64,000 bases of DNA from Strobilurus pachycystidiatus (Eukaryota > Basidiomycota > Agaricomycetes > Agaricales > Physalacriaceae). The stretch covers positions 1,364,001-1,428,000 of the forward strand of contig JAHLMK010000009.1 in the NCBI GenBank assembly GCA_019915135.1, given 5' to 3'. Numbering within the stretch: the stretch's first letter is position 1; every line of letters begins with the position of its first letter. Both the position numbers and the translations under genes were made by a program. Below the pieces are notes generated by a model. It ran no database searches, was not told where the DNA came from, and saw only the letters and a program-made list of their open reading frames with translations. Shown one piece after another: positions 10,849 to 21,222 of the stretch.

Positions 10849-12207
10849 ATGGCAGTACGAGCAATTGTACCTTCCGAGGAACTTAGTGCTGAAGCTAAGA
10901 AAGAGATCCAAGGCAAGAAGATTCCGATACCATTCTCAAGGGATGCTCCCAAATTCAAGGGACACTCCGGCGATGATGTGAGGGAGTTCTTCACGATGTG
11001 CAACTGGATCTTTGACCAGACAGGAATCGCCGAACAAGGTACTAAGTTGGAAGTAGCCGCGCTATACGCCGGCCACGAACAACGCCTAAGGTGGCACAAA
11101 AACCCAGACTACTTGAAAGGTGTCTGGGCGGACTTCCAAGAATCAGTTCTCTCCTCATACTCAAAGGGAAAGAACGATCCTACGTACGTCCCGGCCGACC
11201 TAAAGGATGCCTTGGACCCGTACCTGGCTAGGCCCATAGCCAACAAGCAAAAGTGGGAAAGCTTTCAGCGCGAAGTGCTCCATATCATGGGACATCTTAT
11301 CACGTCGGGAGAACTTACCAATAAGGGTGCTATAGAAGATATCAAGTCCTCTATCACAGAGGGAGTTTGGCATAATGTCCTTGGGGACCTCAGGCGCGAT
11401 GCGAAAGCTAATGCAACAGCCGGGACAACCCCCACCTATGACTTCACGTTGTCAGAGGTCGAGGCAGCAATCTCCAACTACTTCTTGACCGATAAATGGA
11501 TGAGCAAGAGTGCGAAGGATAGTCCTTATAACAGAGAACTTATTCCCGCCTCTACCACCCGAATCAAGACAGAGGAGTTGGATGAATACCTGAATAGGGT
11601 AGCTAGCCTTCAGGATATTATCCAGAAAGGAGAAAAGGAACGCGAAGAGGCTCGCAAGGCTGATCAGAAGATGATGGCAGAACTTCTCCATACCTTACAG
11701 CGTGGAGGTCCGCAAGGACTCCGCACACAAGGTTTTGTACAAGAAGCCTCGCCGGTTTATCTACAAACACCTGCTCAAGGTGTCTCAGTCCCGACCAACT
11801 TACCGAACGGACTCTACAAAGCTCCTCCGGGCGCGTTCCCAGGAAACAAGTTCGTAGTTAACGATGGAAGGTGCTACTTCTGTCGCGAGCTAGGACACAT
11901 TGTAGCAAATTGTCCGACAAAGGAAATGTGCGAAAGCAATGGTCATATCTACAAGCCTGGCGGTACCAACATATATCATGTAACGAATGGAACTACTAGT
12001 CAACCTATTCAAAGGGTTAGTCCCAAGCAGCCTCTCAGCCCTTGGGAACAAGTTCAGAAGTTTCAACAAGAAAATGCACCTAAGGTATCGGCGTTCCAAT
12101 CTCAAGAAGATGAGTTCGCACCTGAGGTCGCGATGTATGTTCAAACCCCAACCCAAGAAGAAGAGTTTGCCCCCGACGCCTATCAGGGTTTCGGCAGGGC
12201 TCGATGA
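10849..12207 (+). CDS. gag: Gypsy Gag with CCHC zinc knuckle
   Basis: The first ATG of the frame is at 10849 and gives 452 residues. The capsid-like region begins IPFSRDAPKFKGHSGDDV, typical of basidiomycete gypsy Gag. A zinc knuckle CYFCRELGHIVANC (CX2CX4HX4C) sits near residue 342. It packages element RNA in a cytoplasmic particle. The same frame stays open without a stop, and without an ATG, from about 10339. That upstream part is Pro/Ser/Arg-rich and looks coding, so the true N-terminus may lie further upstream through splicing or a non-ATG start. The stop TGA overlaps the next ATG as ATGA at 12204-12207. Confidence 0.85.
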   Translation: MAVRAIVPSEELSAEAKKEIQGKKIPIPFSRDAPKFKGHSGDDVREFFTMCNWIFDQTGIAEQGTKLEVAALYAGHEQRLRWHKNPDYLKGVWADFQESVLSSYSKGKNDPTYVPADLKDALDPYLARPIANKQKWESFQREVLHIMGHLITSGELTNKGAIEDIKSSITEGVWHNVLGDLRRDAKANATAGTTPTYDFTLSEVEAAISNYFLTDKWMSKSAKDSPYNRELIPASTTRIKTEELDEYLNRVASLQDIIQKGEKEREEARKADQKMMAELLHTLQRGGPQGLRTQGFVQEASPVYLQTPAQGVSVPTNLPNGLYKAPPGAFPGNKFVVNDGRCYFCRELGHIVANCPTKEMCESNGHIYKPGGTNIYHVTNGTTSQPIQRVSPKQPLSPWEQVQKFQQENAPKVSAFQSQEDEFAPEVAMYVQTPTQEEEFAPDAYQGFGRAR

Positions 12208-13376
12208 AGGAAGGAGTGCAGTTAGCACATACTCCTCCGGAGAGCCAGTTCACTGTAGAAACTCGTCAAACTCGTCAGAGTACAAAAGCACCTAGTGCAC
12301 CTTTGGATTCAACTCCACAAAAGAAGGTAACCTCATGGCCTAAGGACCGGGTGTCCGTGGTCATTCCAAAAGCAGCACCGCCTAAGGTATCATTCTCCAA
12401 GCCGGAAGTCACTCAAGAAGTAGAACCTGTTGACCAGGAACTTCTTGACGAAGTCCTGGCGATGGAAGAACCAGACCCGGTGCCGCAACCAAAAGCAGAT
12501 TCAACTCTGCCAGAAAAGAACCAACCAAAGGTTCAACCTAAGGAACCTAAGGTCAAGAGTTTCCAACGTCGTAGCCTGGCAGAAGAACTCTTGCACAAGA
12601 ATCCCAGTTGGCGTGAAGCCTGGAAATTCTTGTTACCCGAAGCCCTACTAGCTACCAACCCCCCTTGGCAGCAGAGCATTTCGGACTTCATCAGGAAACG
12701 CAACACGCCGGTGGCTGTATTCAAAACGGAAGTAGTGGCCGAAACGGTCCAGGATCACTTCCAACCCGAGCTATATTCAGTCAACTTTCATGAACAAGGT
12801 GATTTACCTATTGGTGGGATTGTAGTCCACGATGCGGTAGAACAGTTTGTAAACCTTTCCGGAGGTCACTATACTGGTCCCTTTCAAATGATAAGTGGCA
12901 ATATGGCGCCGGAAAATGCAGATCTACGAACCTTTTGGCCCTTGATCAACAAGAATGGCAAAAAGGAGAGTTTAGTGGATGGTGGATCGCAGATCGCCTC
13001 CATTTCGCTCAAGGCAGCTTTGGAATTAGGAATAGCCTACGATCCCACTTTCACCATTACGATGGAAAGTGCGGACAAGGGACGAACCAGTACCTTGGGA
13101 TTGGCTCGTAACATACCTTTTGACTTTGAAGGTATTGTCTATTACCTTCAGCTGCATGTGTTGCAGGATCCCGCCTATGAGGTCCTACTGGGACGACCTT
13201 TCGAGATCGTTTCAAACCTGGTCATCACCAACCTTCCCAACGGGAACGCAATCGGAACCCTTACGGATAACACCAATGGGAAGAAGTTATCGCTACCTTC
13301 TTACCGTCGAGGACAGATCCCAAGACATATGATTCCAGGGGGACAGACGGGTTTTCACGGGAACCTAAGGACGTAG
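12204..13376 (+). CDS. Gypsy aspartic protease ORF
   Basis: 390 codons in the -1 frame relative to gag, starting with an ATG overlapping the gag stop. The N-terminal half is Pro/Lys-rich linker. The C-terminal half holds the retropepsin signature VDGGSQIASI near 12978, where the usual DTG/DSG reads DGG, as in other fungal gypsy elements with D-x-G-S. The flap/hydrophobic element VLLGRPFEIV follows. The protease matures Gag and Pol. Expression probably needs reinitiation at ATGA or frameshifting. The next frame (pol) overlaps this ORF by 106 nt. Confidence 0.85.
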   Translation: MKEGVQLAHTPPESQFTVETRQTRQSTKAPSAPLDSTPQKKVTSWPKDRVSVVIPKAAPPKVSFSKPEVTQEVEPVDQELLDEVLAMEEPDPVPQPKADSTLPEKNQPKVQPKEPKVKSFQRRSLAEELLHKNPSWREAWKFLLPEALLATNPPWQQSISDFIRKRNTPVAVFKTEVVAETVQDHFQPELYSVNFHEQGDLPIGGIVVHDAVEQFVNLSGGHYTGPFQMISGNMAPENADLRTFWPLINKNGKKESLVDGGSQIASISLKAALELGIAYDPTFTITMESADKGRTSTLGLARNIPFDFEGIVYYLQLHVLQDPAYEVLLGRPFEIVSNLVITNLPNGNAIGTLTDNTNGKKLSLPSYRRGQIPRHMIPGGQTGFHGNLRT

Positions 13377-13396
13377 GAAATTCCTATGAAGAAGCC

Positions 13397-16300
13397 GTGT
13401 TGATCCTTGAAAGGTCACCAGAAGGAAACATCGAAGTAAAGCAAAGTTGGATACCTGGTGATAACAGGGAGACCTTCGGGGAAGGGGACTTAACGTCCTT
13501 ATACATGAAGAAGTCACCCAATAGGGTTCATCAGGCAGCCAAAAAGCTAAGGAAGCAACACGCCTTCATGCATGCATCGATGCACCAAGCATCGACACAT
13601 ATGACAGTCCCAGAACATATGGTGACACCTACGGGACTATTAAAGGTCCCAACCAAGACTCAAGGCTTTCGCAAGGTATTCAATATCAACCAGATTGCGG
13701 AAGACCAAGAAGAACTTAAGTCCTACGCTACTGCGACTTTGAATCTCTTCTATGGGGTACCAAAGGAGCTAGAACAAGTCTTTACGGGCTTGTCGGTAAC
13801 CTTACCAAAGGATTACATGGCGGAGGCCCAACAGGAGTTCCTAAGGTTGGAAAGTCAGATCCCTAAGAGGGGTGTATTCGTAGGAAAGAAGTACAAACCA
13901 GTAGCCTTGAAAACCAAAGCTCACCTTGGAACCTTACCGGAAGAATTCAGGATCAAGCGCCACATTCATGGAGACCCACTAGCTGGGATGCCGGAATTAG
14001 TACCTGATCCACCACCCTTCGTACCCACAGGTAGGTATACTGCCGAAAGGAGGGAACAGATACAAGCCGACCACGTCGGGGACTTCCTGACGGATGCAGA
14101 AAGACGGATTATAGACTCCATCTTCTGTAAACAGAACGAAGGCTTTGCCTGGGAAGAATCTGAGAAAGGACACTTCAAACCAGAGTTCTTTCCACCAGTG
14201 GATATCCCGGTAATACCGCACACACCTTGGGTGTTGAGGAATATACCAATTCCACCAGGAATCTATGACGAAGTCTGTAAGATTATCAAGCACAAACTAG
14301 ACTCGGGCGTGTATGAGCCTTCGAACTCCTCATACCGCTCCAGGTGGTTCTGTGTTGTTAAGAAGGATGGAAAGAAACTTCGCCTAGTGCACAGTCTGGA
14401 ACCACTCAATGCGGTGACCATTGCGCACTCAGGGTTACCTCCAGCCACGGAGGAACTAGCGGAGTCCTTTGCAGGACGAAGTTGTGGAGGGACCTTGGAT
14501 CTGTTCGTTGGATATGACGAACGGCTCCTTGCCACCGCGTCTCGCGATATGACAACCTTCTCGACACCTTACGGAGCGTTAAGGTTAAAGACCTTACCAA
14601 TGGGCTGGACTAATTCAGTACCTATCTTTCATGACGATGTTACAACGATTCTCAAGGATGAAATACCAGCCTTTACCAGACCTTATATCGACGATGTGCC
14701 CGTCCGCGGACCCGCTACGCGATATGAACAAGCTGATGGCACCTACGAAACGCTTCCAGGTCATCCTGAAGTAAGGCGTTTCGTTTGGGAACACCTTGTG
14801 AACATGAACAGGATCATACAGCGAATGAAACATGCCGGAGGGACCTTTTCTGGTCACAAGGCTATCATTTGTGCAGAAGAGATTGTGGTAGTGGGACATG
14901 TCTGTACCTACGAAGGTAGAAAGCCAGCTGAAGATCGCGTTAAGGTGATCTCGGATTGGCCCCCTTGTAAAGCGCTCACGGAAGTCCGTTCGTTCTTAGG
15001 AACAGCTGGAATCTTCAGAGCATTTGTAAAAGACTACTCTAAGAAGGCGTTACCTTTGACCAGGTTAACCAAAGACATTACTAAGTTCAGATGGACAGAC
15101 GAGGAGCAGGAAAGTATGGATACCTTAAAGGAAGCCATACGAACTTGTCCGATGCTGAAACCACTGAATTATGAATGGTCCACGCCAATCACACTGTCGG
15201 TAGACACCTCTTACCAGGCAGTAGGTTTCTATCTGTCCCAGGTAGATCCCAAGGACCCTAAGAAACGATATTTTGCGAAGTTTATGTCTCTGACCTTGAA
15301 CGAAAGAGAGGCAAGGTACTCGCAAGCCAAGCGAGAACTATTCGGGCTCTTCAGAGCTCTGTCCGCGTGCAAGTACTACCTTCTAGGGTGTAGGAAACTA
15401 GAAATTGAAGTAGATGCAAAATACATCAAAGGCATGTTATCAAACGTGGACTCCTTAGCGAACGCAAACCTGCAAAGGTGGGCTGAGGAGATCTTGATGT
15501 ACCACTTCACGCTTGTACACGTACCAGGAAAGGTCCATGGCCCGGATGGCTTGAGTCGCCGTCCAGCTTCAGAGCATGATGTAGTAGTACCCAGACCTCA
15601 TATAAACATAGAGGATGACGAAGTCAATACCTTTGAGTACCAGGAGCCCAAGGGTCTGCCTATAGAAAAGCAACCTTTGGACTTTGACACTTTCCGGAAT
15701 GACATCGACAGTAGGGGAGGCTACTTCCAAGAAATAGTGCGGAGTCCTTTACCAGACCATATAAAGGTTTCTAAAGCGGTAAGGACTTCGGGACTAGTCA
15801 ATGTTAAGGATATCGAAGGTTGGATGCATATCACGGAGTTCCCGGAGCTCAATAAGAGCAAAAGGGAGCGTTTGTGGGAGACCTATTTGCCCAAACTTCA
15901 ACCTTACTTACAATCGGAAGATGTACTTGAGGACGAAGACTTGGAGAAATGGAGCAAAGACTTCTTTGTCCAGCATGAAAGGTTATACCGAAACCATTCG
16001 GACTCCCACCCCCGTCGAGTGCTACTTCCAAATGAACGAATCCCGGTTTGTAAAGCTCTACACGACCGGGCAGGACATAAAGGACAATATTCCGTGTTAC
16101 AACTCATCATGAAGCGATTCTGGTGGCCAGGTATGGAGGTCGACATACGATGGTATGTAAGGACTTGCGTACTATGCCAGAAACGCCAGAAACGTAACAT
16201 AAAGGTTGCACCAACAATTACTTCGACTCCAGGTATCTACGAAAGGGCTTATATAGACACCTTCCGGATGCCTAAGGCAGGAGAGGAATCTATTCGAAAG

Positions 16301-17242
16301 AAACGACCTTCAAAATGGGCCGGCTTCAATGCTGTGACCGTCGCAAGGTGTGGATTAACAAGTTGGCCAGAGGCAAGGGCTCTCAAGGAAGAGACCGCCG
16401 AGTCGCTGGGAGAATGGATCTTCGAGGACATTCTATGCAGGTGGGGTTGTATCAAGGAAATTGTAACCGACAATGGGCCAGCAATCAAGAAGGCTTTAGT
16501 ACATATTGAACAGAAATATGGTATTACAGGTATCTTGATCACGGCGTACAATAAGCAAGCCAACGGAAAGGTTGAACGAGGACACTGGGATATCCGTCAA
16601 TCTCTCTTCAAGGTATGCAGGGGTAAACCCGAGCAATGGCCAGAGTTCCTACATGAGGTCCTTTGGGCAGAGCGCATTACCATAAAGAGGAGTCTAGGTA
16701 CTTCAGCGTTCCAGGCAGTAACCGGTTGTGAACCAATCATGCCAATGGACCTGGAGGAATTGACTTGGCTGGTCGAAGCACCAGGCCGACTGGTCTCCCA
16801 TTCGGACCTTATTGCCTTCCGAGCTAGGCAGCTCATCAAGCACAAAGAAGATACTGTCAAGCTAAGGTCAAAGGTCCTTCTAAATAAACAGAAGGCCGCG
16901 GCGAAGTTCCTAGAGGATTTCCAGAACAGTATCCCTCGCTACAAATTCAAAACTGGTGAACTAGTACTAGTAAGAAACACTAGGATCGAATCAGAAATGA
17001 ATGCGAAGTTCAAGGAAAGGTTTATGGGACCTTACGCGGTAGTAACAAGGACCTCGGCAGGAAACTATGTGGTCTGCGAGTTGGACGGGACGATCTACAA
17101 AGACAAGATAGCTCAGTTCCGTGTAATACCTTTTGTATCGCGACGAGATCCTATAGACCTTGGGAAACAGTTTTTTGATCGGCTACACTTCATAAGTAAA
17201 CCGATCACGAAGACCTTAGATGTCCTTGCTAAAACTACGTGA
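13397..17242 (+). CDS. pol: Gypsy reverse transcriptase-RNase H-integrase
   Basis: About 1,281 codons, again in the -1 frame relative to the protease. No ATG opens it: the frame is open from 13271, so a -1 shift inside 13271-13376 is the simplest reading. RT catalytic box TRPYIDDVPV near residue 430; RNase H SVDTSYQAVGFYLSQ near 600; integrase zinc module H.....H with CVLCQK near 885-930; core residues in YIDTFRMP, IVTDNGP and GKVERGHWD (about 951, 1024 and 1058); GPY/F-type module FMGPYAVV near 1210. No chromodomain follows. No in-frame stop, so the enzyme looks functional. Confidence 0.95.
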   Translation: MLILERSPEGNIEVKQSWIPGDNRETFGEGDLTSLYMKKSPNRVHQAAKKLRKQHAFMHASMHQASTHMTVPEHMVTPTGLLKVPTKTQGFRKVFNINQIAEDQEELKSYATATLNLFYGVPKELEQVFTGLSVTLPKDYMAEAQQEFLRLESQIPKRGVFVGKKYKPVALKTKAHLGTLPEEFRIKRHIHGDPLAGMPELVPDPPPFVPTGRYTAERREQIQADHVGDFLTDAERRIIDSIFCKQNEGFAWEESEKGHFKPEFFPPVDIPVIPHTPWVLRNIPIPPGIYDEVCKIIKHKLDSGVYEPSNSSYRSRWFCVVKKDGKKLRLVHSLEPLNAVTIAHSGLPPATEELAESFAGRSCGGTLDLFVGYDERLLATASRDMTTFSTPYGALRLKTLPMGWTNSVPIFHDDVTTILKDEIPAFTRPYIDDVPVRGPATRYEQADGTYETLPGHPEVRRFVWEHLVNMNRIIQRMKHAGGTFSGHKAIICAEEIVVVGHVCTYEGRKPAEDRVKVISDWPPCKALTEVRSFLGTAGIFRAFVKDYSKKALPLTRLTKDITKFRWTDEEQESMDTLKEAIRTCPMLKPLNYEWSTPITLSVDTSYQAVGFYLSQVDPKDPKKRYFAKFMSLTLNEREARYSQAKRELFGLFRALSACKYYLLGCRKLEIEVDAKYIKGMLSNVDSLANANLQRWAEEILMYHFTLVHVPGKVHGPDGLSRRPASEHDVVVPRPHINIEDDEVNTFEYQEPKGLPIEKQPLDFDTFRNDIDSRGGYFQEIVRSPLPDHIKVSKAVRTSGLVNVKDIEGWMHITEFPELNKSKRERLWETYLPKLQPYLQSEDVLEDEDLEKWSKDFFVQHERLYRNHSDSHPRRVLLPNERIPVCKALHDRAGHKGQYSVLQLIMKRFWWPGMEVDIRWYVRTCVLCQKRQKRNIKVAPTITSTPGIYERAYIDTFRMPKAGEESIRKKRPSKWAGFNAVTVARCGLTSWPEARALKEETAESLGEWIFEDILCRWGCIKEIVTDNGPAIKKALVHIEQKYGITGILITAYNKQANGKVERGHWDIRQSLFKVCRGKPEQWPEFLHEVLWAERITIKRSLGTSAFQAVTGCEPIMPMDLEELTWLVEAPGRLVSHSDLIAFRARQLIKHKEDTVKLRSKVLLNKQKAAAKFLEDFQNSIPRYKFKTGELVLVRNTRIESEMNAKFKERFMGPYAVVTRTSAGNYVVCELDGTIYKDKIAQFRVIPFVSRRDPIDLGKQFFDRLHFISKPITKTLDVLAKTT

Positions 17243-17573
17243 CCTTGAGTACCCAGAAATGAACCAAAGGTTCTAAGAAAGCCAAGGTACCATACCAGAT
17301 GACGGGGACGTCATCAGAAAAGTAAAGAGAGAATAGAGGGACACCGGTCCATTTATTCAAAGACTATAAAATTTTATTTAAGACTTATTCTGTGCCCAGC
17401 TGGCTACAATAGTAGCTAAGGTAGCTGTGAACTAAGAACAGAATAAGGAAACAAGACAAGGCACGAGGCATCAGGGAAGTGGCGGGGTGCGAACCAAGAA
17501 AGCTTAAAGGTGATGAAGCCGTAAAGTGATGTGGTAAGCGCAAAAAGGAAGCACCACACACCGAACCACCACC

Positions 17574-19697
17574 ATGACAATGCCCACAAGCTCGCCCCAA
17601 GATACCGAGCGCAAGGAGGACGCGAAGGTAAGCAACCAACGCGATCAGCGCCAGGGCGGCAGACGAACTTACTTACCAAAAGGAGCAGTCGCCGCCGCCG
17701 CCGCCAACGTCGCCACAAGGACATCAGGAGCCTCCCGCAGCTCAGGAGGAAGGGGAAAAAGAGGCGCTAGCGCAGGAACAGGTGAGTGACGGGCAACGAC
17801 GCGTAAAAATGCGAGAACGCTCACCCCGACCACTTTCTCGCGCTAGCCCCCACCCATCGCCTGTGAAGCTAGGCCCGACCACGTCAAAATGACCCGTCCC
17901 CTGTTTAACTACAGCGGCTTCCTCACCAACATGACCGCACCACCGGAGCTGGACGCAGGGATCAGTCTGCGCCTGGCCGAGTCTTTGTGTGCCAAACCGC
18001 CGTCAACGCGGGACATCCTGAACGAGGCCGGCTACAAGGGGTATCTCCGTAACGGAGTCTTCTGGTTGACCTTCCAGGACGCGCTCGAATCGACCCCAGC
18101 GGGCAAGGCCACTCCGCTGGAACGCGTCGAGATGGCGCTGAGCGCCGCGTGGCGCGACAACACGTCCTACCGGAGGCAGGTCCGCCCGGTTCATGAAATC
18201 ACCTTCCTAGACAACGACCGCATCGCCCCCGAGCTCGCGATCCGGCTTTCAGAAGACGACGCCCAGCGTTGTTTTCTGGAGCTGGATCACCTCTGGAACT
18301 TTGTGCACGACCAGGACCGGGCTAATTTATTCTGGGGCGCGCTGCTCGTAGAAATGCGAAGACAGCGCGACGGGACCGCCATCCAAGGAACGTTCTACAA
18401 AACCATGGACAACCTGATCGAGAGCGCGATAACCAAGCTCGGGATTACCAACTACGAACGCGATGGGACGCCCAGCCTCGACAGCAAGGTCGAGGACGAG
18501 GATACGCCGCGCCCCACGATGCAGGAGATCGCGAAGGAAGAGTCGCCCAGTCCTCGCGACTCGCGAACGCCGTCCCCGGCGCCCTCCTCGCACCATGAAC
18601 CCACGCCCAAGCCCGAGGCAGAACCCCCCAAGCGCAAGCCGTACGTCGCGGCGAGCAAAGGAGGTCCCAAGTCGACCACCAAGTACGTCCGCCGCACCCT
18701 CGCGCCACTAACGTTTGCTGACGCTCCGACAAGGCCGAAGGCCGTCGCAATAAAAGTGGAACCCAAGGACAAGGACGTCGCCCCCGCTAGGAAAACCTCA
18801 GTCGCGCGCGCCACCACTGGTGGAAGCCAGAAGCGCAAGTTCGTCGAGGAGGAACCGGAGGAGGTGGACGAGCTGGAAGAAGACGCCGAAGCCAGCGCCG
18901 AGGAGGAGGACGACTTCGTCCTCGACGTGCGCGACAAAACCAACCCGCGCATCCCCCTCCACCGCGACGACGGGGTCTGCGTCCCCTGCATCAAGCAGCG
19001 GTTGACGTGCACTTACTTCCGGATCCACGCCACGCCCGCGGAGAAGAATAACAGCTTCACCTGCGACCAGTGCAAGGAGAAGGACGGGCAGCACGGTCCG
19101 TGCTGGGTCGCGTGGAGGCGAGGACAGGTCCCCGAGCCGTGGAAGGAGGTCGCGTTGAAGGTCCGCGCCCAGTTGCAGGCTGTGGCAAGGAACAAGCCCG
19201 ACTCTCAGATCCGGGCCCAGCGCCACCAGGACTACTCCGACGCCGCGCAAGCTATCGCCAAGGAAGCGGACCAGCGGTGGAAGGAGGAGAAGCAGCGGAA
19301 GAAGGACGAGCCCGCGGCGAAACGTCGTCGCGTCGAGAGCGCCGCCGGGAAGAAGGGCAAGGCCAAGAAGGAAGAGACGTCGGACGAAGAGGGAACCGGC
19401 GACTCCGACGTCGAGGAAATCCAAGCGCCCCGCACCCGCCTCCAGAAGGGAAAGGTCAGCGCCGCCCCGCCGCCCACCTCGACCAAGTCCTCGAAGGGAG
19501 CCGCCACGTCAATCAGCGCGGTCCAACGCCAGGACAAAGGCGAAGGAGCCAGCCGTCAAGGTGCGACGTCCTCCGCCTCCACCAGCCGCGTCGACCCCGC
19601 CGAGGACGTGGACAAGGTCCTGGCGCTGTACTTCTCCCTGAGTGAGAAGAGCCGGAGAAAATTCAGGAAGATCGCCGAGATAGCGGTAGGACGTTAG
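17574..19697 (+). CDS. Accessory gene C: spliced cysteine-cluster protein inside the gypsy element
   Basis: Exons 17574-17627, 17683-17781 and 17847-19697 with introns of 55 and 65 nt give 667 residues from an ATG in ACCACCATGACA context. The N-terminus is Pro/Glu-rich. A helical domain follows (LAESLCAKPPSTRDILNEAG, LDHLWNFVHDQDRANLFWG). A long charged, disordered middle leads to a cysteine cluster near 18975-19110 (CVPCIKQRLTC ... CDQCKEKDGQHGPCW), then Lys/Glu-rich and Ser-rich tails ending in a short helix (LALYFSLSEKSRRKF). The cluster resembles zinc-binding DNA- or RNA-binding modules but is not a standard Zn2Cys6. It lies in sense after pol, where some elements carry an env-like or extra ORF. 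There is no signal peptide or membrane segment, so it is not an envelope. Confidence 0.8.
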
Positions 19698-20085
19698 TAG
19701 CGTCCCGCCGCTATGTTTTTCTTTATATGTACATGCAAGCTAGTCACAGTGCCGAAATGGACACTTTCATATACGCATCCCCCCGCCCCCGTTGTAATGT
19801 ACGCAAAAATTACAACTTCTTGTACCTAAAGCACCGTGTGAAAACATTAAGGAAGCAAGAACGAGGGACCTTAGTTGGAACCTTTAAGTCAAGGGGAGGG
19901 CCCAGGACCCTCCCTGGAATCTCAAAGGTAGCAAAGGTCAGAGGATGGGAACCTTAGACGATAGAAAGGTCCACAAGGAACTGCGTTGCAAGTAAATTAA
20001 TACAGACAAAGCAATGTGACTATAAGGAACATTCGTAAGGAAGAAAAGAAAAGAGACCTTTAGGTCAAAAGAAGTCAACTAAGGA
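19698..20085. other. Convergent intergenic space inside the gypsy element
   Basis: The 388 bp between the 3' ends of gene C (+) and gene B (-). No ORF or structure that I can support. It probably holds both 3' UTRs. Confidence 0.5.
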
Positions 20086-21222
20086 CTAAGCAAAACGACT
20101 CCAATCAGGAGGGACCGCGAGGTTCGCAAGGCGCGCATAGAAAGGTCCTGCGTGGCTAAGGTCGATTGCTAACATACTAGCAGCAAGGAGTTCGTAGTCT
20201 ACTTCGGTGGCCTCCGACCAGTCGATGAGCCAGAGTAGTGGATCGATGATAGGCAGCGACTGGTTGGGGCGCTGGAAACACAGAAGTTACAAACGGACCT
20301 CAAACTACGAAGTTGTTCACGGACCCGATTGGCGGGAAGGTCAATCTCAGGGATCAACCGACGCATATTGGGAGGTCTATCCAACGCGTAGACGTCGTCC
20401 CAGCCATAAAGAGCAGAGTTCTGACGCTGGAACTCTGGCCACCACTTCATAACCGTGACAAGGTCGGCAGGAAGGTCCCCATACTGGACAGGAAGGACTT
20501 TCAGGTCGTCAGACCCGATGTAAAGCGAGCGAAGGAGTGTGGAAAAGCCGGAGTAACCACCAAAGTGGGCCTCGACCTACTCATAAGGTCAGCGCCGACC
20601 ACAAGACATGAAAGGAAGAAACCAGGTTTAACTCACCATGAAAGGTCCGATGAACTCTTGGGTAAACCAAGGGTGACTCGCAAGGATGTCCATGTTCAGG
20701 TTCCCCAGGTGGAAGCGGGCGCCTTCACCGTCAAAGGTATTGCCTTCGGCGAACCAAGCTTTGCAAAGTTCGACGGCGGTGTAGTACAAAGGAAAGAAGT
20801 GCGCCTTGAAACCGTGAGGAATGGCCCCGTTCTGGAAGTGAAAAGCGGGTTCCCAGATATAACGAAAGCGGGCCTAAGTACCATCCGTTAAACGAGAAAG
20901 GTGTCGAGACAAAATCAACTGGACTGACCAGAACGTGCAAAAGATAGCGCAAGGTTGGGACGTCTAGAGGTTCTTCGCGCCCAAAGGCATGAACCGGAGG
21001 CTTGAGCTGGGGAAGGAGGCGAGTGTCGTCCTCCGTAGCTAAGGTCCCATCCGGATGACGGACTACCGCAACGAAGTAGCGTGTATAGTTATACATCTCC
21101 ATGGCGCAGCTCAGTGCAAGGTCCGCTGTGACTAAGTCATGTTGAAAGGAGGTCAACGGCGAGCGAAGTCGAACGCCTTGAATGCGCGTATCTGCAAAGG
21201 AAGGCAGGACGGGTGCGGGCAT
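20086..21222 (-). CDS. Accessory gene B: antisense spliced gene inside the gypsy element
   Basis: Exons 21222-20929, 20873-20637, 20576-20325 and 20271-20086 on the minus strand, with introns of 55, 60 and 53 nt, code for 322 residues. Each exon is in phase and donors are GTCAGT, GTGAGT and GTCCGT. I do not recognise the protein. It is rich in aromatic residues (RFRYIWEPAFHFQNG, HFFPLYYTAVELCKAWF, VMKWWPEFQRQN, LLWLIDWSEATEVDYELL) and looks globular and soluble. The gene is antisense to the element RNA, so its introns are invisible to splicing of the genomic transcript and survive retrotransposition. The ATG at 21222 was chosen as the first in frame. An upstream TTG at 21309 extends the frame but has no ATG. 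Confidence 0.8.

Noticed and set aside
18798..19424. 208-codon minus-strand ORF opposite gene C of the gypsy element
   Set aside because: A shadow of the charged GC-rich coding strand: Leu/Arg-rich with no motif.
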